A stretch of DNA of 64,000 bases, taken from Reyranella massiliensis 521. GTDB taxonomy: Bacteria > Pseudomonadota > Alphaproteobacteria > Reyranellales > Reyranellaceae. The DNA lies in the NCBI RefSeq assembly GCF_000312425.1, contig NZ_HE997181.1, forward strand, positions 4,282,045-4,346,044, read 5' to 3'. Positions 46,039-55,018 of this stretch are shown piece by piece. Below the pieces are notes generated by a model, which was given only the letters and a program-made list of their open reading frames with translations, had not been told where the DNA came from and did not search any database. The translations under genes and the position numbers were made by a program. The number at the start of each line of letters is the position of its first letter. Positions within the stretch are counted from its first letter, which is position 1.

Positions 46039-46389
46039 CTACTCGATCGGGACGAAAATGGAATGGCGCATCTTGCCTGCGACCGCTTTGGAAAAATGGC
46101 CCTTGCCGTGCGTGTCCTCCACCAGGATGACTTCGCCCGGACCAATGATGCGTGTTTCACCGTCGCTCGCCTGAATGGAAACGCCGGCATCGAGGTTGAT
46201 GATGTACTGCCGACGCGGGGCCGGATGCCATTCGTAATCGTAGGTGCCCGGCGTCTGGCGAAAGATGATGCCGGTGGCCGGCAAGGTGGCCGAGGTCTTG
46301 CCGCCACGCCCTTCGTTCTTCCATTCGACCTCGATATCGCGGAAGTGCGTCTCGCCCTCGGCGTCGACATATAGGTTATGGATCCGCAT
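46039..46389 (-). CDS. Cupin-domain protein
   Basis: A 116-residue single cupin. The first motif region is YDYEWHPAPRRQYIINLDAGVSIQ and the second is GPGEVILVEDTHGKGHFSKAV. Metal-binding residues are only partly conserved: one H in each motif is obvious, so metal content is uncertain. The start MRIHNLYVD at 46389 was chosen over an upstream ATG that lacks similarity. It precedes the aminotransferase and is divergent from the HAD phosphatase (49 bases apart). Confidence 0.85.
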   Translation of the reverse strand: MRIHNLYVDAEGETHFRDIEVEWKNEGRGGKTSATLPATGIIFRQTPGTYDYEWHPAPRRQYIINLDAGVSIQASDGETRIIGPGEVILVEDTHGKGHFSKAVAGKMRHSIFVPIE

Positions 46390-46438
46390 GAATTTTTCTC
46401 CGCCTTGCCCTGCCAAAGATCCAGCTTAGAACGAAACC

Positions 46439-47101
46439 ATGCTGAGAAAACCTATTGAGGCCGCCCTTTTCGACATGGACGGTCTGCTGATCGACACCGA
46501 AGCGGTCTATGTCGAGGCGCTGCAGGCGGCGGCGCAAAGCCTCGACCTCGAAATGCCGCTGACCTTCTGCCATTCGATGGTCGGCATTCCGGGCAAGGAA
46601 TGCGACGTCATGATCCAGAACTTCTATGGGGCCGGCTTCCGCATCGAAGAGTTCCGGATGCGCTTCTCCAGCCATGCACAAAGCCTGCTGGAGGCCAACA
46701 TCCCCGTTAAGCCGGGTGTGGTCGAACTGCTCGACTTCCTGGCCGCCCGCGGCCTGCCCTTGGCTGTCGCCACCTCAGCAGGCCGGGCCACGGCGGAGCG
46801 CCATCTCGGCCGCGCCGGCCTGCTCGACCGCTTCCGCGCCGTCGCGACGCGCGACGATGTCGTGCACGCGAAGCCCGCGCCGGATGTCTATCTGGAGGCC
46901 GCTCGCCGTCTTGGCATCGCGCCGGAGCGCTGCGTCGCCTTCGAGGATTCGAACGTCGGCCTAACGGCTGCGCATGCCGCCGGGACCATGCCGATCATGG
47001 TGCCCGACATCCTGCCGCCGCTTCCCGAGGTTCGCGACAAGTGCATCACCGTGCTGGGCAGCCTGCGCGAAGCACGCCGGCTGTTCGAAGCCGCCCTCTA
47101 G
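46439..47101 (+). CDS. HAD-superfamily phosphatase (subfamily IA)
   Basis: A 220-residue hydrolase. The nucleophile and acid-base aspartates are in FDMDGLLIDTE (residues 11-20), motif II is VATSAGR, motif III is the lysine in DDVVHAKPAPD, and motif IV is FEDSNVG. A four-helix cap follows motif I. The similarity is to the phosphoglycolate phosphatase/beta-phosphoglucomutase group; the substrate is not predictable. It is followed after 20 bases by a RidA-family gene. Confidence 0.9.
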   Translation: MLRKPIEAALFDMDGLLIDTEAVYVEALQAAAQSLDLEMPLTFCHSMVGIPGKECDVMIQNFYGAGFRIEEFRMRFSSHAQSLLEANIPVKPGVVELLDFLAARGLPLAVATSAGRATAERHLGRAGLLDRFRAVATRDDVVHAKPAPDVYLEAARRLGIAPERCVAFEDSNVGLTAAHAAGTMPIMVPDILPPLPEVRDKCITVLGSLREARRLFEAAL

Positions 47102-47121
47102 AAAGAGATCGGAGCATCCGC

Positions 47122-47508
47122 ATGAAGATGATCTCGCACAGCCCCGTGTCGGGCATCTATCCGGCGACGCCCGACTATCTGCACGCGCTTGAGGTACGCA
47201 ACCCGAGCCGCTTCCTCTACGTCAGCGGCACCATGGGCCTCGACGAGCGCGGCATCGCCGGAAAGACACTGTCGGATCAGCTCGAGTTGATCTGGTCGAA
47301 CCTGCGGGCCATCTTGGCCAGCGCCGACATGTCAGTCGACAACATCGTTCGGGTCACCAGCTACCTGCGCGACCCTTCCTACGCAGAGGCCAATCAGAAC
47401 GCGCGAGTCGCTGCCCTCAAAGGCCGCGTCGTCCCGACGACCGCCATCGTCGTCCAAACTCTCGCTGCCGACTGGCTTGTCGAACTGGAAATCGTCGCAG
47501 CGGCTTGA
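47122..47508 (+). CDS. RidA/YjgF-family protein without the catalytic arginine
   Basis: A 128-residue trimer-forming protein of the RidA family: FLYVSGTMGLDERG, NIVRVTSYLRD, and a C-terminal VELEIVAAA. In enamine deaminases an arginine is found at the position matching E. coli R105; here the matching segment reads PTTAIVVQ (near residues 106-111) with threonine. Glutamates near 121-123 are kept. So it may belong to a subfamily with a different reaction. GGAG lies 7 bases before the ATG. It follows the HAD gene in the same operon. Confidence 0.85.
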   Translation: MKMISHSPVSGIYPATPDYLHALEVRNPSRFLYVSGTMGLDERGIAGKTLSDQLELIWSNLRAILASADMSVDNIVRVTSYLRDPSYAEANQNARVAALKGRVVPTTAIVVQTLAADWLVELEIVAAA

Positions 47509-47512
47509 GCGC

Positions 47513-48214
47513 TCAGAAGTTTTCGACCCACGGCCGTACCTCGACCTCCCAGCTCCAGGCGCTGCGATGCTGTTGCAGCACCGCCCAATAGGTTTCGGCG
47601 ATAGCGTCGGGATCGAGCAGGCTGTCCGGACGATCGGCCGGCACGGGTCGCGCGGCGCTGCGGATGCCGCCATCTATGACGAAGTGGGCGACATGGATGC
47701 CCTTCGGACTGAGCTCGCGTGCCATGGATTGCGCGAGGCCACGCAGCGCGAACTTGCCCATGGCGAAGGTCGCTGAAAGAGCGAAGCCCTTCACGCCGGC
47801 AGTCGCGCCCGACAGCAGCACCGCGCCGTGCTGCTTGGGCAACATGCGCTTTACCGCCTGCTGGGAGACGAGGAAGGCGCCGAAGGCGCTGATCTCTATC
47901 GCCCGTTTCACATCGTCGGGGACAAGGTCGACGAGCGGTGCGCGCACGCGGTTGCTGGCGTTGTAGACCACGACATCCGGCGTCCGGCCGGCAGCGTCGA
48001 GCGCGCCGAACAGGGCGGCAACATCGCCCGGGTCGGCGGCGTTACAGGTATGGACGGCCGCGCCCGTTTCGTTCGCAAGTGCGGAAAGCTTGTCCGTCTG
48101 GCGGGCCGCCAGGTCGACGGTGAGCCCGTTTTTGGCAAAGAGGCGGGCCAGCGAGGCGCTGAGGCCGGGGCCGGTGCCCACGATCAGCGCAGAGCGGTAT
48201 TTCGGCTTGTCCAT
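47513..48214 (-). CDS. Short-chain dehydrogenase family protein lacking the catalytic tyrosine
   Basis: A 233-residue Rossmann-fold protein with GTGPGLSASLA as the nucleotide loop, VVVYNAS for the NNAG motif and GATAGVKG for the serine region. The YxxxK motif is F150-A-M-G-K154, so lysine is kept but tyrosine is replaced by phenylalanine. Such proteins may use another donor or have lost reductase activity. The start at 48214 has GGAG downstream of a good upstream region; a longer frame to 48880 is an artefact over the DsbA-like gene. It is convergent with the RidA-family gene. Confidence 0.85.
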   Translation of the reverse strand: MDKPKYRSALIVGTGPGLSASLARLFAKNGLTVDLAARQTDKLSALANETGAAVHTCNAADPGDVAALFGALDAAGRTPDVVVYNASNRVRAPLVDLVPDDVKRAIEISAFGAFLVSQQAVKRMLPKQHGAVLLSGATAGVKGFALSATFAMGKFALRGLAQSMARELSPKGIHVAHFVIDGGIRSAARPVPADRPDSLLDPDAIAETYWAVLQQHRSAWSWEVEVRPWVENF

Positions 48215-48295
48215 GGAGGTCTCCGAAGGGTTCGGGTCATTGCTCCCGATTCGACGCGGGTATACGTTTCGACGCAATAGGGAAGGAAGCAGACC

Positions 48296-48967
48296 ATGGA
48301 TCAGGCCCATCCGATCGGCCGCATCGACGTCATCTCCGACGCGATCTGTCCCTGGTGCTACATCGGCAAGCGCCACCTTGAGCGCGCTCTCGATATCCTG
48401 GCCGAACACCATTGCAAGATCACCGTCGCCTGGCATCCGTTCCAGCTCAATCCCGACATGCCGGCCGAAGGCGTGGATCGGTTGAAATATCGCATCGCCA
48501 AGTTCGGCGGCCTCGAACGCTCCCGGCAGATCGACCAGCGCCTCACCGAGGCGGCGGCGAATGTCGGCCTGGAATTCCACCTCGACAGGATCACCCGCAC
48601 GCCCAACACGGTGAATGCCCACCGGCTGATTCGGTTTGCCGGCAAGAAGGGCGTTCAGGACGCAATCGTCGAGGAGCTGTTCGAGGGCTATTTCTGCAAG
48701 GGCGCCGATATCGGCGACTCCAGGATCCTGGCCGACATCGGCGCCGAAGGCGGACTCGATCGCGCCGAGGTGCTGGCCATGCTGGAAAGCGACGAGGGTC
48801 GCAAGGAAGTGCTGGCCGGCGACCAGATGGCGCGCAATGCCGGCATCCAGGGCGTGCCGAGCTTTGCATTGCAGGGCCACGTGCTGTTCTCGGGCGCCGT
48901 GCCGGCCGAAGAGATGGCCAACAGCTTCCGTCGGGCCTGGGATATCCTGAAGAACCGCGCGGCCTAG
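48296..48967 (+). CDS. DsbA-family oxidoreductase (FrnE-like)
   Basis: A 223-residue thioredoxin-fold protein with the insert typical of FrnE/2-hydroxychromene-2-carboxylate isomerase relatives. The CPWC motif is C18-P-W-C21, VNAHRLIRFAGKKG lies in the helical insert, and the cis-proline motif is QGVPSF. It has no signal peptide, so it acts in the cytoplasm. FrnE-type proteins support protein disulfide exchange in some bacteria; substrate here is unknown. AAGGAAG precedes the ATG. Its stop overlaps the end of the convergent AsmA gene. Confidence 0.9.
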   Translation: MDQAHPIGRIDVISDAICPWCYIGKRHLERALDILAEHHCKITVAWHPFQLNPDMPAEGVDRLKYRIAKFGGLERSRQIDQRLTEAAANVGLEFHLDRITRTPNTVNAHRLIRFAGKKGVQDAIVEELFEGYFCKGADIGDSRILADIGAEGGLDRAEVLAMLESDEGRKEVLAGDQMARNAGIQGVPSFALQGHVLFSGAVPAEEMANSFRRAWDILKNRAA

Positions 48968-51900
48968 CGGCCGCCCACGTTCATCGTCGGCGAGGAAACG
49001 GGCCCCTTCACGGTCATCACATAGTCGATCGACCCGCGCGACCCGGTGTCCAGGGAGATCGTCGTCTCGGTCGTGGCCGCCGTCAGACTGGTGCGGCTGT
49101 CGATCATGGCCACGGCGCCCCGCCCCTGCACCGTATGATTCTGCAAGGAGAGCACGCCGTTGGAAATGTCGAGGTCGCCCGCGACGCTGCTCTGAACATT
49201 GATGAAGCCCGACAGGACGGCCGAACCGAATCCCATTTCGGTGCTGAAGATACTGCCGACGCCGGTCGCAAAGGATGCGAGCCCCAGGGACCCCGCGGCG
49301 ACCGACGGGTAGAGGTAGCCGCTCACCTTGCCGCGCCCCGTCAGCGAATCCCGGATCTGCTCGGGCGAATTGCCCTGGCCACGCACTTCGATCTGCATGA
49401 CGTTGATCTTGCCGTCGACCGCCACCATCAGATGGTCGTTTCCGAAGGTGCTGGTCGTCGCGGCGCCGCGCAGCAGCTCGCCGAGATAGATACCCTGCAG
49501 CGAGCCGGTGAGGTCGATCGATATCGACGCCTTAGACGCATCGACAGTGCCGACGAAGTCGACGGCGCCGCCGTAGAACTGGCCCGTGAGCTTGGAGATC
49601 TTGAACACGCCGTTGCGCAGGCTCGCGGTCATGTCGCCATAGAGGACCTTGAGCGAGGAGAGTTCGAGGGCGCTGGTCTCGAGATTGAGCGTCGCATCGA
49701 AGGCGCGCAATGCCGAGAGGTCGATTGCCTTGCCGGTCGCCACGCGGGCCGGCGCAGCGCGCACCGGGGCCGGCGCGGCGTCGCCGCTATTGCCGGGCGC
49801 AGCCGGCAGCGGCGGGACAACGGCGCCATCGGCGACACCCAGCCAGCTGTCGAAATCCAGCGTTCCCGGAATGCGGAGGTTCGCCCTGATGTTCGGCCGA
49901 TCCGCCAGGCCGGCCTCGATGCGGCCGATCATCGGCGTGCGCATCGCCGTCAGATTGCCCTCGAACGAGATGTTCTTCTCGTTGCCCTTGAAGGCGCCTG
50001 CCGCCTCGACCCCGCCGATCCCCGATTGCGCACGCCCCGTGGCGACCGACACCAACTGGCTGGCGTCTCGCGCCTGCAGGCCGAAGCTCGGGAAATCGAA
50101 GGCGAAATTGTCTCCCAGCACCAGCGAGCCGGTGGCGCGGGCCGTGGCGCCCGCCATGGTGACGGCGACGTTGCGCACGGTGACCGCCCCCATCGTCCCG
50201 ACCACGCCGCCGGTCGCCGTCGCCGCGCCGATCTTGCCGTTGATGAACTTCGGCAGACCGGCATAGACCAGCAGCTTGTCAGTGTCGGGCATGCTTGTCG
50301 TGAAGGTGAGGTCGAAACGCGGATCCGTCCCGAAATCCGCGATCTGTCCCTTGAGATCGAGCTTGGCGCCCAGCAGGTCGGCGACCTTGAGACCGTTCAG
50401 CTTCAGGAGGTTGCCCTGGAGGCTCACATCGGCATCGACACCGTTCAGGGTCTCGCCGCGATAGACGAGCTTCGCCACCCTGGCCTTCATCCCGAGAACA
50501 GGAGCGCCCTTGTCGGGTACGGTCGGCACGGCGGGAGCCGCCGCGGCCGGCACGACGGGCGGCGCGATCGCCGCCGCAGTCGTAGTGGACTTCGGCACAT
50601 AGGCATCGAGATCGAAGCGATCGAGCTGCACCGTGGACACGACAGTGAGAGGCAGGCCGAACGTGATGCTGCCGCTGCCCGTCGCGCGCTGGCCATCCAG
50701 GTCGAGCACCAGCTCGTCGATCTTCACGGCATTGGACGTCGACGCGATCTTGCCGTCGAAGCGCAGTGTCTGAAGCATGCCGGCCGGCACGCCCGACGTG
50801 TCGATCCCGAGCCAGGCAAGAGTGTCGCGCGGCTTCGCGCTCGCGAGACTGATGGTGCCGGCGGACTGCACAGCGTCGGCCGCGGGCTTGGCGGCGGGAG
50901 CGCCGGGCTTGGCCGGTGTGGCTGCCGCATCGGCTTTCAGGACAGCCTCGCCCGGCAGGACAGCGCTCAGCCGCGGGATCTCGACGACACCCTTGTTGAT
51001 GGCGACGACCATATCGAGGTCGCGCACGGCGGCCTTGCGGTAGATGATCTCCTTCGCCTCCAGCGCCACGGAGACGGTCACTTGCGGCGGGAACAGCGAC
51101 AACGACGTCGCGGGTGGCGGCGATGGTGGGGCTGTGGCCTGCGGCTGAGACGCCGCCGGCTTGGACATCACCTCCAGCCAGCGGTCGACATTGACCTTCG
51201 GCATCGACAGGCGCCCCTGAATAGACGGCGCGGCGCCACCTGTAAGAGCCAGGTTGCCGGAAGCGGCGTCGCCCCCCATCGACATCCTGAAGTCGGCGAG
51301 GGCGAGACGATCCGCCTTGAGATCGACGCCGCCGTCGAATGCAAACTGGCCGACCAGCGACGCAGCGATGGCCGGCGGAGCCTGGCCTATCGCGCGCCAC
51401 ACCGAGGTGACGAAGTCGGCCAATCCGCCTGTCGCCACCGACAGTTTGCCGCTCACCTCGGCATCGGCAGCGATGCGACTGATGCGGCCATCGAAATCCA
51501 GGGTGCCGCTCTCGACCTTGAGCTTCAGCGCGGCGAGATGGCCCTTGTCGGTCGGCCCGCCGACGATCGCGTCGAGACTGAGCGGCACACCGTTCACGGT
51601 GGCCGTACCGATCAGTGTGAAGGGCCCCTCGAGCGAACCCGCCGACGCGGTCACATCGACTTTTTGCGCGGTCAGCGTGGTGCCCGTCGCCGGGACGATA
51701 TAGGTCAGCGTTCCCTGCACGATGCGCAGGCGGCCCACCGCAAGGTGAAACCCGGCACTGGGCGCCCCCGCGGGCTGGGCAGCACCGGCACCGGGGTCGA
51801 ACTGCCAATTGGGACGGCCTTCCGCGTCGGCTTCCAGGATGATGGCCGGCTTGTAGAGCGTGAGACGCCCCACCTCGAATTGGCCACGCAGCAGCGGCCA

Positions 51901-52194
51901 CCATGCGGGCGATGCGCCGATCCACTCCACGTCGACCATCTGCGCGCCCTTGGCACCCAGCGCATTGGCGAAGCGGACCTTACGCGCGCTGATGCGTGGC
52001 CGCGGGAACATCGAGAGCTTCAACGGCCCTTCGATCACCAGCTCGCGGCCGGTCGCCTCCTTGACCGCCTGGACAATGGCCGGCCGGTAGACATCGACAT
52101 CCACCACATGGGGCACGGCCGCAACGGCAAGAGCCAGTACGCCGAGTACTGCAGCGACCGCCATCACGATCCGGATTCGCACTTTTCTGGCCAT
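48964..52194 (-). CDS. AsmA-family envelope protein
   Basis: A 1076-residue protein with one N-terminal membrane segment (about residues 9-29) and a long periplasmic part with the AsmA N-terminal domain (VVDVDVYRPAIVQAVKEATGRELVIEGPLKLSMFPRPRISARKVRFAN) and the repeating groove-like strands of the family. The C-terminal region RGQGNSPEQIRDSLTGRGKVSG is the AsmA_2 segment. Such proteins are thought to bridge the inner and outer membranes and move phospholipids. Two low-complexity Ala/Pro-rich linkers interrupt it. The opposite strand is open for about 1290 codons, a shadow of this gene. Confidence 0.92.
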   Translation of the reverse strand: MARKVRIRIVMAVAAVLGVLALAVAAVPHVVDVDVYRPAIVQAVKEATGRELVIEGPLKLSMFPRPRISARKVRFANALGAKGAQMVDVEWIGASPAWWPLLRGQFEVGRLTLYKPAIILEADAEGRPNWQFDPGAGAAQPAGAPSAGFHLAVGRLRIVQGTLTYIVPATGTTLTAQKVDVTASAGSLEGPFTLIGTATVNGVPLSLDAIVGGPTDKGHLAALKLKVESGTLDFDGRISRIAADAEVSGKLSVATGGLADFVTSVWRAIGQAPPAIAASLVGQFAFDGGVDLKADRLALADFRMSMGGDAASGNLALTGGAAPSIQGRLSMPKVNVDRWLEVMSKPAASQPQATAPPSPPPATSLSLFPPQVTVSVALEAKEIIYRKAAVRDLDMVVAINKGVVEIPRLSAVLPGEAVLKADAAATPAKPGAPAAKPAADAVQSAGTISLASAKPRDTLAWLGIDTSGVPAGMLQTLRFDGKIASTSNAVKIDELVLDLDGQRATGSGSITFGLPLTVVSTVQLDRFDLDAYVPKSTTTAAAIAPPVVPAAAAPAVPTVPDKGAPVLGMKARVAKLVYRGETLNGVDADVSLQGNLLKLNGLKVADLLGAKLDLKGQIADFGTDPRFDLTFTTSMPDTDKLLVYAGLPKFINGKIGAATATGGVVGTMGAVTVRNVAVTMAGATARATGSLVLGDNFAFDFPSFGLQARDASQLVSVATGRAQSGIGGVEAAGAFKGNEKNISFEGNLTAMRTPMIGRIEAGLADRPNIRANLRIPGTLDFDSWLGVADGAVVPPLPAAPGNSGDAAPAPVRAAPARVATGKAIDLSALRAFDATLNLETSALELSSLKVLYGDMTASLRNGVFKISKLTGQFYGGAVDFVGTVDASKASISIDLTGSLQGIYLGELLRGAATTSTFGNDHLMVAVDGKINVMQIEVRGQGNSPEQIRDSLTGRGKVSGYLYPSVAAGSLGLASFATGVGSIFSTEMGFGSAVLSGFINVQSSVAGDLDISNGVLSLQNHTVQGRGAVAMIDSRTSLTAATTETTISLDTGSRGSIDYVMTVKGPVSSPTMNVGGR

Positions 52195-52320
52195 GGCCCC
52201 GTCAGAACGCTTCTAGGATCGTCAGGATGCCCTGAACCGCAACCTTTGGCACGCCATCAGGCCGAAGGTCCGTAGCGACACGCCAATCGACAGAGCAGCA
52301 CGATCGGCAAGGCGTCACGA

Positions 52321-52596
52321 TCATCGGACCCGAAGCCGTTCGGGATGCCTCCAGGCATCAATGACACCAGAATGCGGCCAAAAGTTTGCAACGGCGAACG
52401 CTCGCGCCGCAGACGATGTCACCCAAGCGCATCCTTTTCCGCCAGCAGATGCCCCTCCCTTGACGAAGGCGCCGAATACGAGATCGTCCAGCGTGCTGTC
52501 GGTCGGCCCGTAGATCACGATCTTCTTTTGCGCCGCGGCAACGCCAAGGAGCAGGACCGTCGGGATCAAGCCAGATACGGCGGACGCACGTGCCAC
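52321..52596 (-). CDS. Possible small secreted protein, perhaps frame-shifted
   Basis: From GTG at 52596, GGAGG lies 6 bases upstream and the product starts MARASAVSGLIPTVLLLGVAAA, a credible signal peptide followed by QKKIVIYGPTDSTLDDLVFGAFVK. Third-base G/C use is high up to there, then falls. In the next frame the codons become good again (EGHLLAEKDALG) and end in a stop. So either the annotated 91-residue product is real, or a one-base change has broken a shorter original gene of about 60 residues. No family was recognised. Confidence 0.35.
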   Translation of the reverse strand: MARASAVSGLIPTVLLLGVAAAQKKIVIYGPTDSTLDDLVFGAFVKGGASAGGKGCAWVTSSAARAFAVANFWPHSGVIDAWRHPERLRVR

Positions 52597-52857
52597 GACC
52601 GTCCTCCACCTCTCCTTCCAAATCTTCGACCGTGTCGGCAACAGCAAACGACACAGGAAGACATCGCCGGATCGGCAGCGACGCTCCCGGGACGGCCGAC
52701 GAGTCATTTGTATGTATTGTTTCTTCAGCTTCTCTGATTGCATCCAAAGTGGAAACGAATCGATTGGATATGCATGAATGAACCTACCGATGGCTCATCG
52801 GCGCTGTAAGCTTCCCGCGAAGCTGCGGCGCCGGGCCCGGCAACGCGCGCAAAGGTC
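52597..52857. other. AT-richer gene-free region upstream of the orphan binding protein
   Basis: No supported gene is seen from 52597 to 52857. The part from about 52700 to 52790 is clearly richer in A and T than its surroundings and holds TTGCAT, TTGGATATGCAT and short A-rich runs, so a promoter for the gene at 52864 probably lies there. No exact -35/-10 pair could be fixed. Confidence 0.4.
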
Positions 52858-52863
52858 GTGGGA

Positions 52864-54456
52864 ATGCGTTCGAGGGTCGCAATCTGGTGTTTGGCAGTGG
52901 CCGTCCTCGGCTGGTGCGACGCGGCACTCGCGCAGAAAAGTGGCGGCGCACTCCGCATCTTTCATCGCGACAATCCGGCCAGCGCATCGATCCTCGAAGA
53001 GACTGCGGCGTCGACGGTCGTCGCCTTCATGCCGGTATTCAACAACCTTGTAATGTTCGACCCGGCGAACGCGCAGAATACGCCGGAGTCGATCATTCCC
53101 GATCTAGCCGAGTCCTGGCGCTGGAACGACGACAAGACCGAACTGACATTCAAGCTGCGCAAGAACGTGACGTGGCACGACGGCTTTCCCTTCACGTCCA
53201 GCGACGTCGAATGCACGTTCAATCTGTGGACCGGCCGGGCGCGCAACAAGCTGCGCAGCAATCCGCGAGGGGCCTGGTTCGGCAACATCAACTTCGTCCA
53301 TGCGCCCAACGACTATGAGGTGACGATCCATCTCAACCGGCCCCAACCGGCGCTGCTCAGCATGCTGGCGTCGGGCTTTTCGCCGATCTACCCCTGCCAC
53401 GTCCCCCTCGCCCAGATGCGCACCAAGCCGATCGGCACGGGCCCCTTCAAGCTCGACTCCTTCAGCCAGTTCGACCGCATCCGACTGGTGCGCAACCCTC
53501 GCTACTGGAAGGAAGGGCGGCCCTACCTCGACTCCATAGAATTCTCCGTCGTCACCAGCCGCTCGACAGCTCTGTTGAGCTTCGTCGCCGGCCGCTACGA
53601 CATGACTTTCCCCAACGACGTGACGATGGCGCAATTGCGCGACGTGCGGCGCCAGTCGCCCCGTGTCCAATGCGAAGCGACGAGCCTGAACAACAACACC
53701 AACCTGATGCTGAACCGCGATGTTCCGCCGTTCAACAATCCGGATATCAGGCGCGCACTTGCCCTGGCCCTCGACCGCAATGCCTTCATGGAGGCGCTTA
53801 CCGATGCCAGCGGCGCGATTGGCGGACACCTGCAACCGCCGCCCGATGGTCAGTGGGGCATGTCGGCCGAATCTCTGGCCAACGCGCCGGGATTCGGGAC
53901 GGACATCGCGCAGAACCGCGAAGCCGCCCGCGCCCTCATGCGCAAGGCGGGGTACGGCCCGGACCGCACGCTGCCGGTGAAGATCTTCACGCGGGCCATT
54001 TCGCTCTACCGCAGCCCGGCGGCCGTGCTCGCCAACCAGCTCCAGGAAATCCATATCGACGCCTCGCTCGATGTCGTGGAGACCTCGCACTGGTTCACGC
54101 GCCTCGAGCGCCGCGACTACACGCTGGCACTCGAAACGACCGGCAATGCCGTCGACGATCCCGACCAGGTTTTCTACGAGAATTTCTCCTGCCGATCGGA
54201 ACGCAACTACAACCACTACTGCAATCCCGAAATCGAGCGCCTGTTCGAGGCGCAATCGGCAGAGCTCGATGTCGACAAGCGCCGTCACCTCGCCCAGGAG
54301 ATCGATGCGAAGCTCCTGGCCGACGCGGCGCGGCCGCCGATCATATGGAATCGCGCCGCGACCTGCTGGCAGCCCTACGTCAAAGGCTACGTGCCGCAGA
54401 TCAACAGCTCCTATAACGGCTTCCGTTTCGAGGACGTCTGGATCGATCGGCGTTAG
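52864..54456 (+). CDS. Orphan ABC binding protein, family 5
   Basis: A 530-residue periplasmic protein with a signal peptide ([22 protein letters not shown] ending at ALA before QKSGG; a run of hydrophobic residues). [43 protein letters not shown] and [21 protein letters not shown] are family 5 features. No ABC permease or ATPase is adjacent, so it depends on another importer or acts as a sensor. ATG at 52864 is 8 bases from AAAGG; the GTG at 52858 is too close to that site. It is convergent with the YaiI-family gene. Confidence 0.9.
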   Translation: MRSRVAIWCLAVAVLGWCDAALAQKSGGALRIFHRDNPASASILEETAASTVVAFMPVFNNLVMFDPANAQNTPESIIPDLAESWRWNDDKTELTFKLRKNVTWHDGFPFTSSDVECTFNLWTGRARNKLRSNPRGAWFGNINFVHAPNDYEVTIHLNRPQPALLSMLASGFSPIYPCHVPLAQMRTKPIGTGPFKLDSFSQFDRIRLVRNPRYWKEGRPYLDSIEFSVVTSRSTALLSFVAGRYDMTFPNDVTMAQLRDVRRQSPRVQCEATSLNNNTNLMLNRDVPPFNNPDIRRALALALDRNAFMEALTDASGAIGGHLQPPPDGQWGMSAESLANAPGFGTDIAQNREAARALMRKAGYGPDRTLPVKIFTRAISLYRSPAAVLANQLQEIHIDASLDVVETSHWFTRLERRDYTLALETTGNAVDDPDQVFYENFSCRSERNYNHYCNPEIERLFEAQSAELDVDKRRHLAQEIDAKLLADAARPPIIWNRAATCWQPYVKGYVPQINSSYNGFRFEDVWIDRR

Positions 54457-54926
54457 CTGAGGACGGCCCCACGTCGCTTCAACCTTTGAATTGCCTCGTC
54501 GAGGGCCGACAGGAAGCGGGATCGATCCCGCGCTGACATCGGCTTCGGCCCACCTGTCGTCTCGCCCATGGCACGCAGGTTCGACATCAGGTCGCGGCTG
54601 GCCATCGCCATGCCGATGGACGACGTGGTGAAAGGCACCCCCGTCGAACCGATGACCGCCGCGCCCTTCTTCAGGCTGCGGTCGGCGAGCGGAATGTCCG
54701 ATGTGATGACGATATCGTCGGGACCGACACGCTCGGCGATCCAGTCGTCGGCGGCGTCGAAACTGTCGCCAACCACGACCCGCTCGATGCGCAGGTCGCG
54801 CGGAACGTTGATGTAGGAATTCGCGACGACATAGACCTTGAGCCCGTAGCGTTCGGCCACCCGATACACTTCGGCCTTCACCGGGCAGGCATCGGCATCG
54901 ACATAGATCGCAATCGCAAGGTTCAT
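54453..54926 (-). CDS. YaiI/YqxD family protein (DUF188)
   Basis: A 157-residue protein with the PIN-like DUF188 fold: [30 protein letters not shown] at the N-terminus, [24 protein letters not shown] in the middle and [17 protein letters not shown] at the C-terminus. Acidic residues of the nuclease-like pocket (D9, D11 in the VDADACP motif) are present. The biochemical role is not established. Its stop overlaps the end of the binding-protein gene by four bases. Confidence 0.92.
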   Translation of the reverse strand: MNLAIAIYVDADACPVKAEVYRVAERYGLKVYVVANSYINVPRDLRIERVVVGDSFDAADDWIAERVGPDDIVITSDIPLADRSLKKGAAVIGSTGVPFTTSSIGMAMASRDLMSNLRAMGETTGGPKPMSARDRSRFLSALDEAIQRLKRRGAVLS

Positions 54927-54966
54927 AGGCCGGTTTTGCCGCGACCGGCCCGCATCGTCTACCCCG

Positions 54967-55007
54967 CTCGCTCATGTCGAGACCTGGATGATCCCGACAC
55001 GAGCGAG
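54967..55007 (-). terminator. Long hairpin after the repeat-protein gene
   Basis: The arms 54967-54979 (CTCGCTCATGTCG) and 54995-55007 (CGACACGAGCGAG) pair over 13 positions with one mismatch and a 15-base loop. It begins 12 bases beyond the stop of the gene at 55019. There is no U run, so it is a weak intrinsic terminator at best; it may instead protect the 3-prime end of the mRNA. Confidence 0.4.
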
Positions 55008-55018
55008 ATGAGGTGCCC

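Noticed and set aside
48412-52275. A plus-strand frame open for about 1290 codons opposite the AsmA gene.
   Set aside because: It is rich in Arg and His with no domain, and the minus strand codes for a clear AsmA protein with a membrane anchor. High GC in third positions leaves the opposite frame open.
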